This document shows positions 53,385-62,971 of a stretch of DNA of 64,000 nt, in pieces. The notes below the pieces were generated by a model. The model made no database searches. It had not been told where the DNA came from and was given only the letters and a program-made list of their open reading frames with translations. The stretch lies in contig NZ_AP031575.1 of NCBI RefSeq assembly GCF_040436405.1, positions 934,501 through 998,500 on the forward strand. The letters run 5' to 3'. Positions within the stretch are counted from its first letter, which is position 1. Each line of letters opens with the position of its first letter. A program made the translations under genes and the position numbers. The DNA is from Marinomonas sp. THO17. GTDB lineage: Bacteria; Pseudomonadota; Gammaproteobacteria; Pseudomonadales; Marinomonadaceae.

Positions 53385-54386
53385 TTAATAGCTTATATTA
53401 ACACCTAATGCGACATTATCAGCTGTAATATCGTAATTAGCGGCTTCAGCCCAAAACGCAATGTTTTTACCAGCCTGCTTCTTAATCTGATAAACCGTAC
53501 CCTTATTATCATTGGCATCAACATCTGAGTCTTTATTATAGTAGCCAGCTGCAATCGAGTAGCCATGACTTAAATGGTAACGTGCCGTCACACCGAACGT
53601 GTCGTAATCTCCTGCTGTACCAAAGGTATCTTTATTCATTTCATAGGTAGCACCGAGATCAAGCTTATCAAATTTATAACCTGCGGTTAGCGCTGTACGC
53701 GTATAGTCTTTAGAGGCATTAGCCAGACCTTTACTGACAATAACCTGACCCGCACCCAGGTTCACATTACCCTCGTTGTAAATCACACGATAAGCCTCTA
53801 CATCAACATCATCGCCGTTATCTTCATTGATAGAAAGCGTTGCAAGAACCAGCTTAACTCCCATGAATTTAGGAGACGCCCAAGCAATCACATCATCTCC
53901 CTCAGAAGGTTGAGCAAATAGCGTATTACCCGATGTCGAAGTGGTACCAGAATGCGCCTCATTGTATTCAAATATATCTACATTGGAATAGAGGTCGCGT
54001 TGTTGTCCACTGGTAATTCGTGGTGCTAAAACAAAAGCACCGTAAGCTGTTGGAAAGATAGCATGCGCTTCTTTGATGTGAATGTCTGCCTCACCCTCGT
54101 TGCTGGTAGTATCTCGGCTGTTAATGGCATCCGATAGATCCGCTCTAAGGTTATAAAGTATGGTAAATTCTTTAGCTTTAACTACCCCATTCATACCAAC
54201 TTCGGCTTCAAAAGCCTCTGGATCAAAGTCTTTATCTTCGACATTTAACACCCCAAGGCTGGTTAGAAAGGAAAAGTTCGGTTTATTTACAACCAAATCG
54301 GAATCGTCTGCTGCGAAAGCAGCTTGAGTCATTAGGAATGGAACTGACAATGTCATTGCCAATAATTTGCGTGTGTTATTAATCAT
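53385..54386 (-). CDS. Outer-membrane porin
   Basis: 333 residues: signal peptide (LLAMTLSVPFLMTQAAFA), then alternating beta strands typical of a gram-negative general porin (LDLGATYEMNKDTFG, FGVTARYHLSHGYSIAAGYY, NIAFWAEAANYDIT) and a C-terminal aromatic residue (NISY). Short for a classical trimeric porin (~350-380) but within range. A terminator follows. It is near the IclR gene and chemoreceptors; a role in uptake of the sensed ligand is possible only by proximity. Confidence 0.8.
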   Translation of the reverse strand: MINNTRKLLAMTLSVPFLMTQAAFAADDSDLVVNKPNFSFLTSLGVLNVEDKDFDPEAFEAEVGMNGVVKAKEFTILYNLRADLSDAINSRDTTSNEGEADIHIKEAHAIFPTAYGAFVLAPRITSGQQRDLYSNVDIFEYNEAHSGTTSTSGNTLFAQPSEGDDVIAWASPKFMGVKLVLATLSINEDNGDDVDVEAYRVIYNEGNVNLGAGQVIVSKGLANASKDYTRTALTAGYKFDKLDLGATYEMNKDTFGTAGDYDTFGVTARYHLSHGYSIAAGYYNKDSDVDANDNKGTVYQIKKQAGKNIAFWAEAANYDITADNVALGVNISY

Positions 54387-54693
54387 AATAATGCCCTTTT
54401 TTTAATAATTGTTTTATAGAACATCTGTAGACTATCAATATTGTTTAAAGAGAAAGCAATGTGTTTCACTGAGTGAAACACATTCTTGCTTTCAACAATA
54501 TTGAACCAAGTGCAAAGAATGGAAGACGTATTCAATAACGCCATCACTTGACAGGAAAAGTATGAGAAAAACGGCTTGAGTCAAAGCCAGCAATCATGAG
54601 TAAAGAATAGGAAATGTGATTCCATCACCTATTCTTTGGTAAGGAACGCAGAAGGTACCAACAAGCCTTCTGGCTCTCACCTTCTATAAAAAA
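54387..54693. other. Porin upstream region
   Basis: 307 bp with no gene. It contains the porin promoter side (minus strand) and the 3' end of the dgc operon transcript. A weak AGAAGG..CCTTCT pair at about 54649-54671 may be part of an end signal. Confidence 0.4.
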
Positions 54694-54924
54694 TTAAATG
54701 AGTGACGTTATTACCTTAGACACATCGGGCAATATTGTGGTGTTGTCTTTTTGCATCTCTTCACAGAGGTCTCTTATAAAAGGGACTTGTTCTGGATAGG
54801 CTTTCAACCAAGCCAAAAGCGAAGACTGAACCTCCTCCAAACTTTGTTCTTGGCATACAGGAGCTCCTAGGGCAATCAGTTTTTCTTTGAAATCCACTTC
54901 ATCAATCAAATTGACAATCATCAT
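54694..54924 (-). CDS. Small protein at the end of the dgc operon
   Basis: 76 residues, acidic, helical, soluble (LIDEVDFKEKLIALGAPVCQ; EEVQSSLLAWLKAYPEQVPF). GAGGTGA precedes the ATG at good spacing. It lies 28 bp after the EtfB-like gene on the same strand. Family not recognised; context suggests an accessory of dimethylglycine catabolism. Confidence 0.65.
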   Translation of the reverse strand: MMIVNLIDEVDFKEKLIALGAPVCQEQSLEEVQSSLLAWLKAYPEQVPFIRDLCEEMQKDNTTILPDVSKVITSLI

Positions 54925-54952
54925 ATAATGTCACCTCAATCACGGTTTAATA

Positions 54953-55732
54953 CTAACGAATCACTTTTTCTTCCAACAAGAAGTCAAAAATGGCTTGCGC
55001 TTTTTCATCCACCGTTTCGTTTTTCAACACCTTACCCCCGCCTCCAGTGGGTTTAGCCGTTGCCGCTTTAAAACGATCTGCCGCCGTTTTGGCTTTTACC
55101 ACCTTCATACGCTTCGGTCTTGGTTTAGCGGGTACAAACTGCCATTGGGCAGCGACCTCATCTGCAATTGACATGGTACTTATTGATTCAATTTCAGCCC
55201 GCTGGCCTGGTCCAAAAGCCGTTTGACGAGGCGCTTTCGCCGCCTTATCAAGGGTCGCTACGAAAGGTAACGCCACCGTTACTAAACGTCTTTGACCTCT
55301 CGGTAACGCCAGCAAAACTTGTGCCACTCCATCATCAATGGACTGAATTTCAGCTACCCTAGGCAAAAGTGGCCACCCTAGTTTTTCCGCTAATAGATAC
55401 GGCAACATACCTGAAGATTGGCCCGTTTCTGATCTGACACCCATTAGCAAGAGTGAGGCTTCTTGCGCCTTAATATAGTCCATTAAGGGCGATAAAACAT
55501 CCTCATTGGCTTGCTGTGCTAGAACCGACAATTTAGATAAACCCATGCCTGCGTATTGACGCAATACCGGAGAATCTGCGCTACCAGCATGCACCACAGA
55601 CAAACTCATTAATTGACGCTCTTGCAGAAGAAGACCCATTTCAACCGCACGACCATCTTCCTCAGCACGACGCTCACGGCCTGATTGAGGATGACGACCA
55701 ATTGAAACCAGAGCCAATACTTTAGGCAACAT
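54953..55732 (-). CDS. etfB: Electron transfer flavoprotein beta-subunit-like protein
   Basis: 259 residues of the ETF beta type found in dgc operons: MLPKVLALVSIGRHPQSGRE, LLMGVRSETGQSSGMLPYLL and a long basic Lys/Pro/Ala-rich C-terminal extension before KAQAIFDFLLEEKVIR. It partners with EtfA to carry electrons from dimethylglycine oxidation. It overlaps etfA by 11 bp. The sequence is divergent from E. coli FixA/EtfB, as in the Pseudomonas PA5399-PA5401 neighbourhood as I remember it. Confidence 0.82.
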   Translation of the reverse strand: MLPKVLALVSIGRHPQSGRERRAEEDGRAVEMGLLLQERQLMSLSVVHAGSADSPVLRQYAGMGLSKLSVLAQQANEDVLSPLMDYIKAQEASLLLMGVRSETGQSSGMLPYLLAEKLGWPLLPRVAEIQSIDDGVAQVLLALPRGQRRLVTVALPFVATLDKAAKAPRQTAFGPGQRAEIESISTMSIADEVAAQWQFVPAKPRPKRMKVVKAKTAADRFKAATAKPTGGGGKVLKNETVDEKAQAIFDFLLEEKVIR

Positions 55733-57014
55733 GGCTCACCTCCGAAGTCGCTTCATTCTGTTGCAATGTTTTGCCCGTGTGCTGCTCTGCCAAACGGCAC
55801 AACTGGGCTAGCACTTCTTCACTGTCCGCAATCACAGCTAAATCCGCCCGTTTCACCATATCGCAGCCCGCATCTGTATTGATGGCAACTATCTTGTCAC
55901 ACTGACCAATGCCCTGCATGTGCTGTATCGCACCCGAGATACCCACCGCCACATAGACTCGCGCCGTCACCCAAGTGCCCGACGCACCGACTTGGCGCAT
56001 TCTCGGCATATAACCATCGTCCACCGCCACTCGACTGGCGCCTTCCGTTGCCCCAAGCAAAGCGGCACAAGCGTGAAATTGTTGCCAATTATGAATACCA
56101 TTGCCCGCCGATAAGATAAATTCCGCTTCCGCTAACGGCACAGCGTTAGGGTCTACTGGAATCAAGCCTTGATCTTCCAATCGAACCTCAACGGTATCTT
56201 GTTCTAGCTCAAGTGCTAAAGGCAAGACTTCATGGCGGGTTTCATCAATCGCTTGGCCACACTCTTCTAACAACATCAGAATACGTGGCGTATCACGTTG
56301 AATATCCTGACTAGCAGACGCGGCACGACACGTCGTCGTATCGATGGACACCTGCCAAGCTTGTGTCGCAGGACGCTCACCCAGTTTCACAGCCAAACGC
56401 GATGCTAAATCGGCACCACCATGCACACTGTCAGGGAACAACCAATGCTTCGGCTGATACCTGGTTTCCAATTGTAATAAAGCTTGAAGACGTTGTTCTG
56501 GAGCAAAGCCTTCGTATTCAGCGGCAGATAAATGCACCAAACGATCCACACCCGCTTCATCAAACTGAGTTTCTTTGGATTCACCAAAACATACCGCTAC
56601 AACCGCTAAATTCTCCTCGGCATTGACAGCTTTTCGTTGCTTCGCTAGTTCATGAGCCAAGCCCAAAATGTCTTTATCTTGCGCCGTCAGACGCCCACCT
56701 GCCATATCCGGAACCACCATAATATAAGCATTGGGTTCCACCACTTGATGCAATGGCAATATCACCTCTTGTGCCGCAACACTGCGACGTTTCGCGCCAG
56801 CAGTGGCTTGACCATTACCCGCTAAACGATCAATTCGCTTAATGCCATTGGGCCCAATAAAACCCACTTGGTGGGGGTTTTTCCGTATTAAGCCTGATGG
56901 TCCACGCACCACTGCCGATACTTGCGTCATGGCTTGATGCAAAGGGTGAAGGCGATTGCGTGCTATCCATTCGGCCCTGGGATCACGACGTAGGATATCT
57001 TCATGTTCTGTCAT
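55722..57014 (-). CDS. etfA: Electron transfer flavoprotein alpha-subunit-like protein
   Basis: 430 residues. The C-terminal FAD domain is clear: ILSAGNGIHNWQQFHACAAL, GASRVAVDDGYMPRMRQVG, VGISGAIQHMQGIGQCDKIV and INTDAGCDMVKRADLAVIAD. The N-terminal ~100 residues are an extension with IARNRLHPLHQAMTQVSAVV, typical for this operon type. Stop-start overlap with dgcB (57011-57014) shows coupling. Confidence 0.88.
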   Translation of the reverse strand: MTEHEDILRRDPRAEWIARNRLHPLHQAMTQVSAVVRGPSGLIRKNPHQVGFIGPNGIKRIDRLAGNGQATAGAKRRSVAAQEVILPLHQVVEPNAYIMVVPDMAGGRLTAQDKDILGLAHELAKQRKAVNAEENLAVVAVCFGESKETQFDEAGVDRLVHLSAAEYEGFAPEQRLQALLQLETRYQPKHWLFPDSVHGGADLASRLAVKLGERPATQAWQVSIDTTTCRAASASQDIQRDTPRILMLLEECGQAIDETRHEVLPLALELEQDTVEVRLEDQGLIPVDPNAVPLAEAEFILSAGNGIHNWQQFHACAALLGATEGASRVAVDDGYMPRMRQVGASGTWVTARVYVAVGISGAIQHMQGIGQCDKIVAINTDAGCDMVKRADLAVIADSEEVLAQLCRLAEQHTGKTLQQNEATSEVSHVA

Positions 57015-58939
57015 GCTGCTCCCTCAATCAAATGTTCGGCCATGATTTCAGCAATGTCCCGAACTTGTGGACGGGGCTCGACCACCCCTTCCAGCATAGC
57101 GGTACATTGTTGACAACCCACCGCAACCAATTCCGCTCCCGTTGCCACCACATCTTCCATGCGCATATCAGCAATACGTCTTTCACCAGGAATGTCGGTA
57201 ATCGGCGCACCGCCACCGCCACCGCAACAGCGCGAGCGATATCCAGAGCGTTCCATTTCCGCTATTTCAATGCCCAAGCTGGACAATAACGCTCTCGGTG
57301 ATTCATATTCGCCATTGTATCGACCGAGATAACAAGGGTCGTGATAGGTTACCTTGCCACCTTTAAAAGCATCGACTTGTAACACGCCTTGCTCAATCAG
57401 GCGATTTAGGAAAGTCGTATGGTGCAACACCTCAACACCTTGCAAAGCACCAGCTTGATCAAAGTCTGCGTATTCATTTTTCAAGCAATGAAAGGCATGC
57501 GGATCCGTGGTAACCAAGGTGCTAAATTCATACTGAGCTAAGGTCGCCAAGTTGCGTTTTGCCAAACTTTGAAAAGTCGCATCGTCTCCTAAACGACGCG
57601 CCACATCACCACTGTCTCTTTCTTCGTCACCTAAAATCGCTACCTCCACATTAGCGGCTTTAAGTAATTTCACAAAGGCTCTAAGGATGCGTTGGCTGCG
57701 CATATCAAAGGCACCATCCGAGACCCAAAACAGCACCTCGGCTTTTTTAACCTCTTTCATCAACGACAAATTTTGATCCGCCGCCCAATGGGTACGACTG
57801 CCCGGCGCATAACCATTTGGATTGTCCGTCGCTATGATGTTTTCTAATACTTCAGCACCCTTGTTTGGTGTGTCGCCTTTTTCAAGGGTCAAAAAACGTC
57901 GCATGTCGACGATAGCATCCACATGCTCAATCATCATGGGGCATTCTTCCACACAAGCACGACAAGTGGTGCACGACCAAAGGGTGTCGGCACTGACCAA
58001 ACCTTCGGTGATGATCTCTTGTGGCGAGCCGCTCGCCTTGCCCACCGCCACATTAGGGTAAGGACTGCCCGCATATTTTTCATCCGTGCCACCCGCTAAA
58101 CCCACCACCATATCTTGGATAAGCTTTTTCGGATTGAGTGGCTGTCCTGCCGCAAAGGCGGGACACATGGCTTCACAACGACCACATTGTACACAAGCAT
58201 CAAAACCTAATAACTGATTCCACTTAAAGTCTTCTGGTTTCGCCACACCATGAGATTCGCCACCTAAATTGGCAGGTTTCAATCCCGTAGAACGACCACC
58301 TCCAAAACGCTCAGGACGACGGTGAAAGGCCAAATGCAAAGCCCCCGCAAAAGCGTGCTTCATCGGGCCACCCCATGTCATGCCAAACAGCATTTCACCT
58401 AGACTGAGTATCACTAATAAGGCCAATACCCCACTCACTAGGGTTAAACCTATGTTACCTAGACTAAAACTCTCCGGCAGAATGCCTGCCGCAGGTAAAG
58501 TCAGTACAAAAAAGGTAATGGCAAAGGTGAGTAAACTTTTCGGCAGGCGCATCCACGGCCCTTTTGAAAGGCGCGAAGGCGGGTTAAGGCGGCGCTTAAA
58601 GACAAACAAAGCACCGCAAAACATCATGCCAAGGGCAGCCAATAACATCCAAGCCAAAATACGACTTTGAATGTCGAACAAATGCACCAAGATCACCAAC
58701 ACCATGGCTAAGACAAAACCACCCCCTGTCGCCACATGAGTGCGAGACATGTATTTATCGCGCTCTACCACATGGTGGAGATCGTGAAGATAACGCTTTG
58801 GCATGGCCAGTAACCCGGCCAAGATAGCCACTTTTTCCGCTTGTCCTGCGCGCCAAAGACTCGCACGTCGTACCGCGCCAATGACAGCCAATACCAACAA
58901 GGTGGCGATCAAAGAAGGAATTAACCAATCAAAAATCAT
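57011..58939 (-). CDS. dgcB: Dimethylglycine catabolism iron-sulfur protein DgcB
   Basis: 642 residues. About five to six N-terminal transmembrane segments (IPSLIATLLVLAVIGAV; LAWMLLAALGMMFCGALFVF; LTLVSGVLALLVILSL), then two 4Fe-4S ferredoxin motifs CVQCGRCEAMCP and CTTCRACVEECP, and a C-terminal CCG-domain (HDPCYLGRYNGEYESPR; SRCCGGGGG). A membrane Fe-S reductase taking electrons from DgcA. Start at 58939 lies after a 166-bp gap that holds a dispersed repeat. Confidence 0.93.
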   Translation of the reverse strand: MIFDWLIPSLIATLLVLAVIGAVRRASLWRAGQAEKVAILAGLLAMPKRYLHDLHHVVERDKYMSRTHVATGGGFVLAMVLVILVHLFDIQSRILAWMLLAALGMMFCGALFVFKRRLNPPSRLSKGPWMRLPKSLLTFAITFFVLTLPAAGILPESFSLGNIGLTLVSGVLALLVILSLGEMLFGMTWGGPMKHAFAGALHLAFHRRPERFGGGRSTGLKPANLGGESHGVAKPEDFKWNQLLGFDACVQCGRCEAMCPAFAAGQPLNPKKLIQDMVVGLAGGTDEKYAGSPYPNVAVGKASGSPQEIITEGLVSADTLWSCTTCRACVEECPMMIEHVDAIVDMRRFLTLEKGDTPNKGAEVLENIIATDNPNGYAPGSRTHWAADQNLSLMKEVKKAEVLFWVSDGAFDMRSQRILRAFVKLLKAANVEVAILGDEERDSGDVARRLGDDATFQSLAKRNLATLAQYEFSTLVTTDPHAFHCLKNEYADFDQAGALQGVEVLHHTTFLNRLIEQGVLQVDAFKGGKVTYHDPCYLGRYNGEYESPRALLSSLGIEIAEMERSGYRSRCCGGGGGAPITDIPGERRIADMRMEDVVATGAELVAVGCQQCTAMLEGVVEPRPQVRDIAEIMAEHLIEGAA

Positions 58940-59011
58940 GTTTTACCCTCAATATTGAGCGTATTGAAAACAACAAAACCTATTCACCATGAGATGAGCA
59001 AGGTAAAGACA

Positions 59012-59077
59012 AGGCAAAAATGAACGAGAAAGCAGAGTTTATAATGATAAATGAGCATTTCGAGTTCACTTTTAACG
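59012..59077. repeat. Dispersed intergenic repeat, copy 1
   Basis: A stretch with AACGAGAAAGCAGAGTTTAT and ATAAATGAGCATTTCGAGTT, ending TTTTAACG. It matches 61908-61972 with scattered differences. It lies between dgcB and dgcA. Confidence 0.7.
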
Positions 59078-59105
59078 CCGTATTTACAAGCTCCAGCCTT
59101 TGCTT

Positions 59106-61172
59106 TTATAAATCTTTGCAAAGACGCAAAGCATCATACATAGCCGCATGGATGTTACGCTGTGATACACAATCCCCTAGACGCCACAACAGCATGCCGT
59201 CCAGTTTATCGGCCAACAACTCAGGCTGAGGCTTGATATCAAATAAAGCCTCATTATCAATCTGACCTTTGTTGACTGAGTTGGCTTTGAGCGCGTAATA
59301 AAGTTCTTCGTTTGGTCGTGTGCCGTTCTCCACGACCACCTGATCCACAACGCGCTCTTCTTTTTGACCTGTGTATTCGTTTTCCAATACCGCGACCAGT
59401 TTGTCGTCTTCTCGATAGACTTTTTCAAGCAGCATATCGGACGTCATAATGACTTCTTTTTCATACAAAGATCGGTAGTAAGTCGGGAAGGTGGTCCCGC
59501 CTATGCCAACCCCCGGTTTAATGTCGTCTGTCACCAGCTCAACAAGAGCGCCTTTTGAGGCCAAATAATCTGCCGCGGACATACCGGAGAATTCACAAAT
59601 GGTGTCGTAGATGAGCACATTTTTACCCGGCTCGACGGAAGCATTCAGGATATCCCAAGTCGATACCACCAAGCCTTCTGCTGCGCCCCATTCAGGATTT
59701 TGCTCAAGGAAAGGACGGCCACCGGTACACAACACACACACATCTGGATGCAAAGATTGAATTAAGTCAGCATCGGCTGCCGTGTCCAAACGCACCTCAA
59801 CGCCAAGACGCTCAATTTCCATGATCAACCAGCGAGAAATACCAGCAATTTGATCACGCTGCGGTGCTTTTGCTGCCAAACTGATTTGCCCACCCAGTTC
59901 AGAGGCTTTTTCGATTAAGGTCACTTTATGGCCCCGTTCCGCCGCCACACGCGCCGCTTCCAAACCGCCAGGGCCACCACCGACTACCACCACATTACGA
60001 ATCGGGCCAGTGGTTTTTTCAATAATATGTGGTAAGCCCATGTACTCACGAGAAGTCGCGGTGTTTTGCACACACAAGACATCCAAACCTTGATATTGAC
60101 GGTCGATACAATAGTTCGCCCCCACACACTGGCGAATCTGGTCGACCTGATCCATCTTAATCTTGGCAATAAAATGTGGATCGGCAATGTGCGCTCGAGT
60201 CATGCCGACAAAATCCACATAACCCGCTTCGAGAATGCGCTTCGCTTGGTTGGGATCCTTGATGTTTTGGGCATGAATCACCGGCACCTTAACCACTTCT
60301 TTAATGCCCGCCGCCAAATGGAGGAAAGGCTCAGGCGGATAGCTCATGTTTGGGATCACATTGGCTAAGGTATTGTGCGTATCACAACCTGACCCCACGA
60401 CGCCAAAGTAATCCACCATGCCAGTGGCATCATAGTATTGCGCGATTTGTTTCATATCCTCATGGTTCAAGCCATCTGGGTGGAATTCGTCCCCCGTGAT
60501 GCGCATGCCCACTACAAAATCTGGCCCCACTTCTTCGCGCACTGCTTTGAGTACTTCCATACCAAACTTCATGCGACCTTCGAAAGTGCCGCCCCATTCA
60601 TCGGTACGCTTGTTTACTCGTGGCGACCAGAACTGATCTATCATGTGTTGGTGTACGGCCGACAGTTCAACACCGTCCAAGCCCCCTTCTTTGGCACGAC
60701 GTGCCGCTTGGGCAAAGTCACCAATAACGCGCCAAATTTCCTCTTCTTCGATGGTTTTGCAGGTAGCACGATGCACGGGTTCACGAATACCAGATGGCGA
60801 CATCAGGTTTGGCCAGTTTTCCCCATCCCAACGGGAACGGCGTCCCATGTGCGTAATTTGAATCATGATTTTGCCGCCATGCTTATGAACCGCATCGGCA
60901 AGATTTTGGAAATGGGGAATGATGCGGTCTGTCGACAAGTTCACCGAACTCCACCAGCTTTGTGGACTGTCAATCGACACCACACTGGAACCACCACAAA
61001 TACACAAGCCACAACCGCCCTTGGCTTTTTCTTCGTAATATTTCACGTAACGGTCTGTGGTCATACCGCCATCGGTGGCATATACCTCCGCATGCGCCGT
61101 ACTCACAATGCGATTTCGAATGGTTAACTTATTAATATTGAGAGGCTCAAACAGCGCATCATACTGGGACAT
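59106..61172 (-). CDS. dgcA: Dimethylglycine demethylase subunit DgcA
   Basis: 688 residues, TMADH/2,4-dienoyl-CoA-reductase type. Residues 1-340: FMN TIM barrel (LFEPLNINKLTIRNRIVSTA, IMIQITHMGRRSRW). Residues 349-367 hold the 4Fe-4S ligand region, where C349, C355 and C367 are present but the usual second Cys is Ala352 (CVGANYC). Then a dinucleotide domain, VVVVGGGPGGLEAARVAAE, and a second NAD/FAD part. It oxidises dimethylglycine to sarcosine. GGGAG precedes the ATG. Length matches Pseudomonas DgcA (from memory). Confidence 0.92.
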   Translation of the reverse strand: MSQYDALFEPLNINKLTIRNRIVSTAHAEVYATDGGMTTDRYVKYYEEKAKGGCGLCICGGSSVVSIDSPQSWWSSVNLSTDRIIPHFQNLADAVHKHGGKIMIQITHMGRRSRWDGENWPNLMSPSGIREPVHRATCKTIEEEEIWRVIGDFAQAARRAKEGGLDGVELSAVHQHMIDQFWSPRVNKRTDEWGGTFEGRMKFGMEVLKAVREEVGPDFVVGMRITGDEFHPDGLNHEDMKQIAQYYDATGMVDYFGVVGSGCDTHNTLANVIPNMSYPPEPFLHLAAGIKEVVKVPVIHAQNIKDPNQAKRILEAGYVDFVGMTRAHIADPHFIAKIKMDQVDQIRQCVGANYCIDRQYQGLDVLCVQNTATSREYMGLPHIIEKTTGPIRNVVVVGGGPGGLEAARVAAERGHKVTLIEKASELGGQISLAAKAPQRDQIAGISRWLIMEIERLGVEVRLDTAADADLIQSLHPDVCVLCTGGRPFLEQNPEWGAAEGLVVSTWDILNASVEPGKNVLIYDTICEFSGMSAADYLASKGALVELVTDDIKPGVGIGGTTFPTYYRSLYEKEVIMTSDMLLEKVYREDDKLVAVLENEYTGQKEERVVDQVVVENGTRPNEELYYALKANSVNKGQIDNEALFDIKPQPELLADKLDGMLLWRLGDCVSQRNIHAAMYDALRLCKDL

Positions 61173-61218
61173 ATAAAGAACTCCCGCTTACTGGAAAATA
61201 CGTGAAATGGATTGATCA

Positions 61219-61242
61219 AAGCCATGCCGGCCCGCATGGCTT
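61219..61242. promoter_or_regulatory. Intercistronic hairpin upstream of dgcA
   Basis: AAGCCATGC and GCATGGCTT form a perfect 9-bp stem with loop CGGCCC, in the 111-bp gap between the vinyl-reductase-like gene and dgcA. No T-run. It may be an RNA-stability or attenuation element. Confidence 0.45.
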
Positions 61243-61283
61243 AACTGACTTTGTTAAAAACTGACAGACCTTCCTGACTGACG

Positions 61284-61835
61284 CTAAATAGGTTTCACTT
61301 CAAAATACCCCACATCACACCCTTCTTCCGCGCCACTTTGAGTCTGTGTGGCCTGGGTACGAAGGGACGATTTTTGACTGTCTAAAATCTGGTCTAACGC
61401 GCCTGCAAACCAACCTGTGAACATGTAATCCACTTTGCGATTGACCTTTTTACCGTGAATCTTTTCGTAGTGATAAACAAAAGCGGAATTTTCCAAACGG
61501 ACTTTTGCTGTGCCTTTTTCAATGTCCAATTCCTCGGTAATGAAAAAGCCCCAACCACGCTGGGATAAACGCTTCAAATAGTGATGCCAGATGTCAGCAC
61601 CATAAATGCCATGACACTCAGACTCTTGCTCACACCAAAAATAAGCCGACTTATAACCCGCTTTATAGAGAATGTCGGCGTAACGCTCTGCTCCAATCTC
61701 GTCTTCAATGCCCATGTGGTTGTTGACAAAAAAGTGACGTGGCACATACAACATAGGCAAAGCATCGGTGGTCCATACACCGGTTTCATCGTCCACTTGA
61801 ATTGGCATTTCTGGTGAATGTGTAGACATGTTCAA
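61284..61835 (-). CDS. 4-vinyl-reductase-like protein of dgc operons (DUF5943-type)
   Basis: 183 residues, soluble. Sequence contains LPMLYVPRHFFVNNHMGIED, SAYFWCEQESECHGIYGADI and FVYHYEKIHGKKVNRKVDYM, the pattern of the V4R/4-vinyl-reductase-like protein that sits between the dipeptidase and dgcA in Pseudomonas (PA5397 as I remember). Role unknown; perhaps a C1-unit or cofactor accessory in demethylation. Same strand as dgcA. Confidence 0.75.
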   Translation of the reverse strand: MNMSTHSPEMPIQVDDETGVWTTDALPMLYVPRHFFVNNHMGIEDEIGAERYADILYKAGYKSAYFWCEQESECHGIYGADIWHHYLKRLSQRGWGFFITEELDIEKGTAKVRLENSAFVYHYEKIHGKKVNRKVDYMFTGWFAGALDQILDSQKSSLRTQATQTQSGAEEGCDVGYFEVKPI

Positions 61836-61907
61836 TTCCTTAAATTCTTAAACAAGTTTTAAAGCCAGTATTGCTCTGAAACGTTATGAGCGAAGGCTTC
61901 CCGAGGC

Positions 61908-61972
61908 AAAAACAAACGAAAGAGCGGAGTTTATAAGTTATAAATGAGCATCTTGAGTTTGTTTTTAACGAT
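61908..61972. repeat. Dispersed intergenic repeat, copy 2
   Basis: AAACGAAAGAGCGGAGTTTA then ATAAATGAGCATCTTGAGTT and TTTTTAACG: same pattern as 59012-59077. Both lie in gaps of the dgc operon. This type of motif, with GAGTTTATAA and AAATGAGCAT, is known to me as a scattered intergenic repeat in marine gammaproteobacteria. Confidence 0.7.
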
Positions 61973-61993
61973 GGTTAGTCGAGCGCAATAGTT

Positions 61994-62971
61994 TCATTCG
62001 TCCCACACTTCGGCTAAAAGATTTACCCAGTTTTCACCCATGATTTTGCACACTTGGCGCTCACTGAAACCGTGACGCAATAAGGCTTCCGTCAAGTTCG
62101 GGAACTCACCTACAGTACGAATGCCTTTCGGGTTAATGATTTCACCAAATCGAGTTAGGCGACGTGCATAGCCTTTGTCATGAGTGAGGTATTCGAAGAA
62201 GTCATGACCATGACCTTGGGTAAAATCGGTGCCAATACCAATGGCATCTTCACCCACTATGTTGTAGATGTATTGAATGGCTTCCACATAGTCATCAATG
62301 GTGGCGTTGACACCGGCTTTGAGGAAAGGCGTAAACATGGTCACTCCCACAAAACCGCCATTATCGGCAATGAATTTCAACTCTTCGTCACTGCGATTAC
62401 GTGGGTGCTCTTTCAAACCAGAAGGCAGGCAATGTGAATAAGCGACGGGCTTTTTGGATTCAATAATGACTTCTTTCGCGGTATTCGGGCCAACGTGAGA
62501 CAAGTCACACAACATGCCCACACGGTTCATTTCAGCAACGATTTCGCGACCAAAACCCGACAAACCGCCATCGCGCTCATAACAACCTGTACCCACCAAG
62601 TTTTGCGTGTTGTAGCACATTTGAACTATGCCAACACCCAGGTCTTTGAATATCTGCACATAACCAATTTGGTCTTCGAACGCATGGGCATTTTGAAAGC
62701 CCATCATGACACCGGTTTTGCCTTCTGCTTTTGCTCGGTGAATGTCTTTGGTGGTATATACCTTGGTTAACAAATCACTGTTGGTCTCAATCAGTTGATT
62801 CATTTCCACCACGTTGCGTACCGTGCCTTCAAAGTTTTCCCAAAACGACACAGTACAGTTCGCGGCAGTCAACTTACCTTTTGCCATGTCTTCAAACAAT
62901 TCGCGATTCCATTTCGCGCAAATCAAACCATCAATCACAATGGCTTTATCGTGTAGCTCTGCTGGGGTCAT
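61994..62971 (-). CDS. Membrane dipeptidase-family protein of the dgc operon
   Basis: 325-residue metallo-hydrolase of the renal dipeptidase family (M19). Elements: AIVIDGLICAKWN (where the HxD metal motif is altered to IDGL), MLCDLSHVGPNTAKEVI with metal His, YSHCLPSG with second His, and IGIGTDFTQGHGHDF. ATG 62971 (MTPAELHDK) is chosen with AAGGAATCC upstream; the longer start at 63019 lacks a site. It corresponds to PA5396 in Pseudomonas dgc clusters. Physiological substrate unknown. It is the first gene of the operon as read on the minus strand. Confidence 0.85.
   Translation of the reverse strand: MTPAELHDKAIVIDGLICAKWNRELFEDMAKGKLTAANCTVSFWENFEGTVRNVVEMNQLIETNSDLLTKVYTTKDIHRAKAEGKTGVMMGFQNAHAFEDQIGYVQIFKDLGVGIVQMCYNTQNLVGTGCYERDGGLSGFGREIVAEMNRVGMLCDLSHVGPNTAKEVIIESKKPVAYSHCLPSGLKEHPRNRSDEELKFIADNGGFVGVTMFTPFLKAGVNATIDDYVEAIQYIYNIVGEDAIGIGTDFTQGHGHDFFEYLTHDKGYARRLTRFGEIINPKGIRTVGEFPNLTEALLRHGFSERQVCKIMGENWVNLLAEVWDE

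Noticed and set aside
60438..61127. 229-codon plus-strand frame
   Set aside because: Antisense shadow of dgcA, whose minus-strand protein is clearly recognised.
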